From assembly GCF_003057745.1 (NCBI RefSeq), contig NZ_QBJD02000001.1, positions 1 to 64,000 of the forward strand: DNA of 64,000 nt, written 5' to 3'. This DNA comes from Enterobacter sp. RIT418. Its GTDB lineage: Bacteria; Pseudomonadota; Gammaproteobacteria; Enterobacterales; Enterobacteriaceae. This document shows positions 62,738-64,000 of the stretch, piece by piece; the stretch's first letter is position 1; each line of letters opens with the position of its first letter. A program made the translations under genes and the position numbers. The notes beneath the pieces were generated by a model, which was not told the origin of the DNA, made no database searches, and was given only the letters and a program-made list of their open reading frames with translations.

Positions 62738-63190
62738 ATGAAATATCAACAACTGGAAAACCTCGAAAGCGGCTGGAAATGGAAATATCTGGTCAAAAAG
62801 CACCGCGAGGGAGAGCTGATTACCTGCTATATCGAAGCCAGTGCTGCGCAAGAAGCCGTGGATATTTTGCTGACCCTCGAAAATGAACCGGTACAGGTCA
62901 ATAGTTGGATTGCGAAACATATCAATCCCGCGCTGTTGAACCGCATGAAGCAGACTATCCGCGCGCGTCGTAAGCGGCATTTTAACGCCGAGCATCAGCA
63001 CACCCGCAAAAAATCCATCGACCTGGAGTTCATGGTCTGGCAGCGGCTGGCCGGGCTGGCGCAAAGGCGCGGAAAGACGCTATCGGAAACGGTGGTGCAG
63101 CTGATAGAAGATGCGGAGCATAAAGAGAAGTATGCGAGCCAGATGTCGACGTTGAAAAACGATCTGCAGGCCTTGCTGGGTAAAAAGTAA
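62738..63190 (+). CDS. matP: Macrodomain Ter protein MatP
   Basis: DNA-binding protein that organises the terminus macrodomain by binding matS sites and interacts with ZapB and MukB in E. coli. It has 150 residues, as in E. coli, starting [21 protein letters not shown] four-helix N-terminal bundle is followed by a ribbon-helix-helix ([20 protein letters not shown]) and a C-terminal coiled coil. It is monocistronic, with a bidirectional terminator shared with ompA. Confidence 0.97.
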   Translation: MKYQQLENLESGWKWKYLVKKHREGELITCYIEASAAQEAVDILLTLENEPVQVNSWIAKHINPALLNRMKQTIRARRKRHFNAEHQHTRKKSIDLEFMVWQRLAGLAQRRGKTLSETVVQLIEDAEHKEKYASQMSTLKNDLQALLGKK

Positions 63191-63213
63191 CTTTTTTCGT
63201 TTTCTACAGGCAA

Positions 63214-63243
63214 TAAAAAACCCCGCAGCGCGGGGTTTTTTTT
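63214..63243. terminator. Bidirectional terminator between matP and ompA
   Basis: CCCCGC (63221-63226), AGC loop, GCGGGG (63230-63235), with AAAAAA on the left and TTTTTTTT on the right. It ends matP (plus) and ompA (minus). Confidence 0.92.
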
Positions 63244-63254
63244 AAGACGATAAC

Positions 63255-64000
63255 TTATGCCGCTGGCTGAGTTACAACGTCTTTAACGCCTTTAACTTCG
63301 ATCTCAACGCGACGATCTGGAGCCAGGCAGTCGATCAGTGCAGCGCGAGCTTTCACGTTGTCACAGGTGTTGCCAGTAACTGGGTTAGATTCGCCCATAC
63401 CGCGTGGGGAGATCTTGTTAGCTGGGATACCTTTAGAGATCAGGTAATCAACAACAGACTGAGCACGTTTCTCAGACAGTTTCTGGTTGTAAGCGTCAGA
63501 ACCGATACGGTCTGTGAAGCCCAGAACCACAACGTTGCCGTCTTTAGGATCCAGGTTGCTCAGCTGGGTGTACAGCTGATCCAGTGCCTGCTGACCTTCT
63601 GGTTTCAGGGTCGCTTTGTTGAAGTTGAACAGAACGTCAGACTTCAGAGTGAAGTGCTTGGTCTGTACTTCTGGAGCTGGAGCCGGAGCTGGCGCTACGA
63701 TTGGAGCAGCATCTTCCTGCTGACCGAAACGGTAGGAAACACCTACGCTCAGCATGCCGTTGTCTGGACGAACACCAACGGTGTTGCCGTCGCCGATGTT
63801 GTTAACCCACTGGTATTCCAGACGGGTAGCGATGTCACGGGTCATAGCCCACTCAACGCCACCAGCGAATACTGGGGAAACACCGGTATCGTGGTTGTCA
63901 CCAGACTGGTTGTTGCTGGAATCTGCACGCCATACCATGCCGCCCAGACGGGTGTACACGTCCAGATCGTCAGTTACTGGGTAACCCAGTTTAGCGGTCA
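63255..64000 (-). CDS. ompA: Outer membrane protein A, 3' part only
   Basis: The frame is open from the stop at 63255 to the window edge, giving the last 247 residues; the start and signal peptide are outside. Visible are the last strands of the 8-strand beta-barrel ([20 protein letters not shown], and [11 protein letters not shown]), the Ala-Pro hinge ([15 protein letters not shown]) and the OmpA-like peptidoglycan-binding domain with [20 protein letters not shown] and the disulfide cysteines (NTCDN, IDCLAP). Codon use indicates very high expression. The internal Met at 63959 is not the start. Confidence 0.97.
   Translation of the reverse strand, partial: TAKLGYPVTDDLDVYTRLGGMVWRADSSNNQSGDNHDTGVSPVFAGGVEWAMTRDIATRLEYQWVNNIGDGNTVGVRPDNGMLSVGVSYRFGQQEDAAPIVAPAPAPAPEVQTKHFTLKSDVLFNFNKATLKPEGQQALDQLYTQLSNLDPKDGNVVVLGFTDRIGSDAYNQKLSEKRAQSVVDYLISKGIPANKISPRGMGESNPVTGNTCDNVKARAALIDCLAPDRRVEIEVKGVKDVVTQPAA

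Overview
The window is a stretch of core chromosome from an enterobacterium of the Enterobacter/Lelliottia/Leclercia type. Nearly every protein reads as a close, full-length counterpart of an Escherichia coli K-12 protein, and gene order follows the E. coli interval from dmsB to ompA. The genus is an inference: coding DNA is visibly GC-rich, the OmpF and OmpA sequences look Enterobacter-like, and several E. coli accessory genes are absent. I see no tRNA, rRNA, insertion sequence, prophage, CRISPR array or toxin/defence island, and no evidence for an undescribed system.

Layout. 1-1.0 kb: end of the DMSO reductase operon (dmsB', dmsC). 1.3-3.1 kb: MFS transporter ycaD and a secreted CigR/RcnB-like protein, in the place of ycaMNK of E. 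coli. 3.1-7.3 kb, minus strand: anaerobic formate module focA-pflB, with pflA behind it, under an FNR-type promoter. 7.6-10.2 kb: divergent ycaO and ycaP. 10.4-12.8 kb: serC-aroA operon. 13.0-15.9 kb: cmk, rpsA, ihfB. 16.1-23.4 kb: ycaI (comEC-like, broken by a 1-base frameshift), msbA-lpxK (lipid A export and synthesis), ycaQ, ycaR, kdsB. 23.5-25.2 kb: ycbJ and convergent elyC. 25.3-32.6 kb: cmoM and the condensin operon mukF-mukE-mukB.

32.7-36.0 kb: ldtD, mepK and gloC, which pairs a 3,3-crosslinking transpeptidase with a 3,3-cleaving endopeptidase. 36.0-41.8 kb, minus strand: aspC, ompF, asnS, pncB. 42.1-44.7 kb: pepN. 44.8-49.0 kb, minus strand: sulfonate operon ssuEADCB. 49.3-52.1 kb: pyrD, zapC and convergent ycbX. 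52.2-59.7 kb: rlmL, uup and the pqiABC envelope lipid-transport operon. 60.0 kb: rmf, only 55 codons. 60.2-64 kb: fabA and lonH (minus), matP (plus) and the 3' part of ompA (minus), cut by the window edge.

Most of the informative detail is regulatory or comparative. Recognisable operators precede focA (FNR), serC (CRP), pncB (NadR), pyrD (PurR plus leader hairpin), ompF (OmpR and MicF target) and fabA (FadR plus a FabR-like palindrome). The clearest anomaly is the ycaI frameshift. Relative to E. coli, ycaC, ycaMNK, ycaL and the elf/ycb fimbrial cluster are missing. Comparisons with E. coli are from memory of its proteins and gene order; no database search was run.
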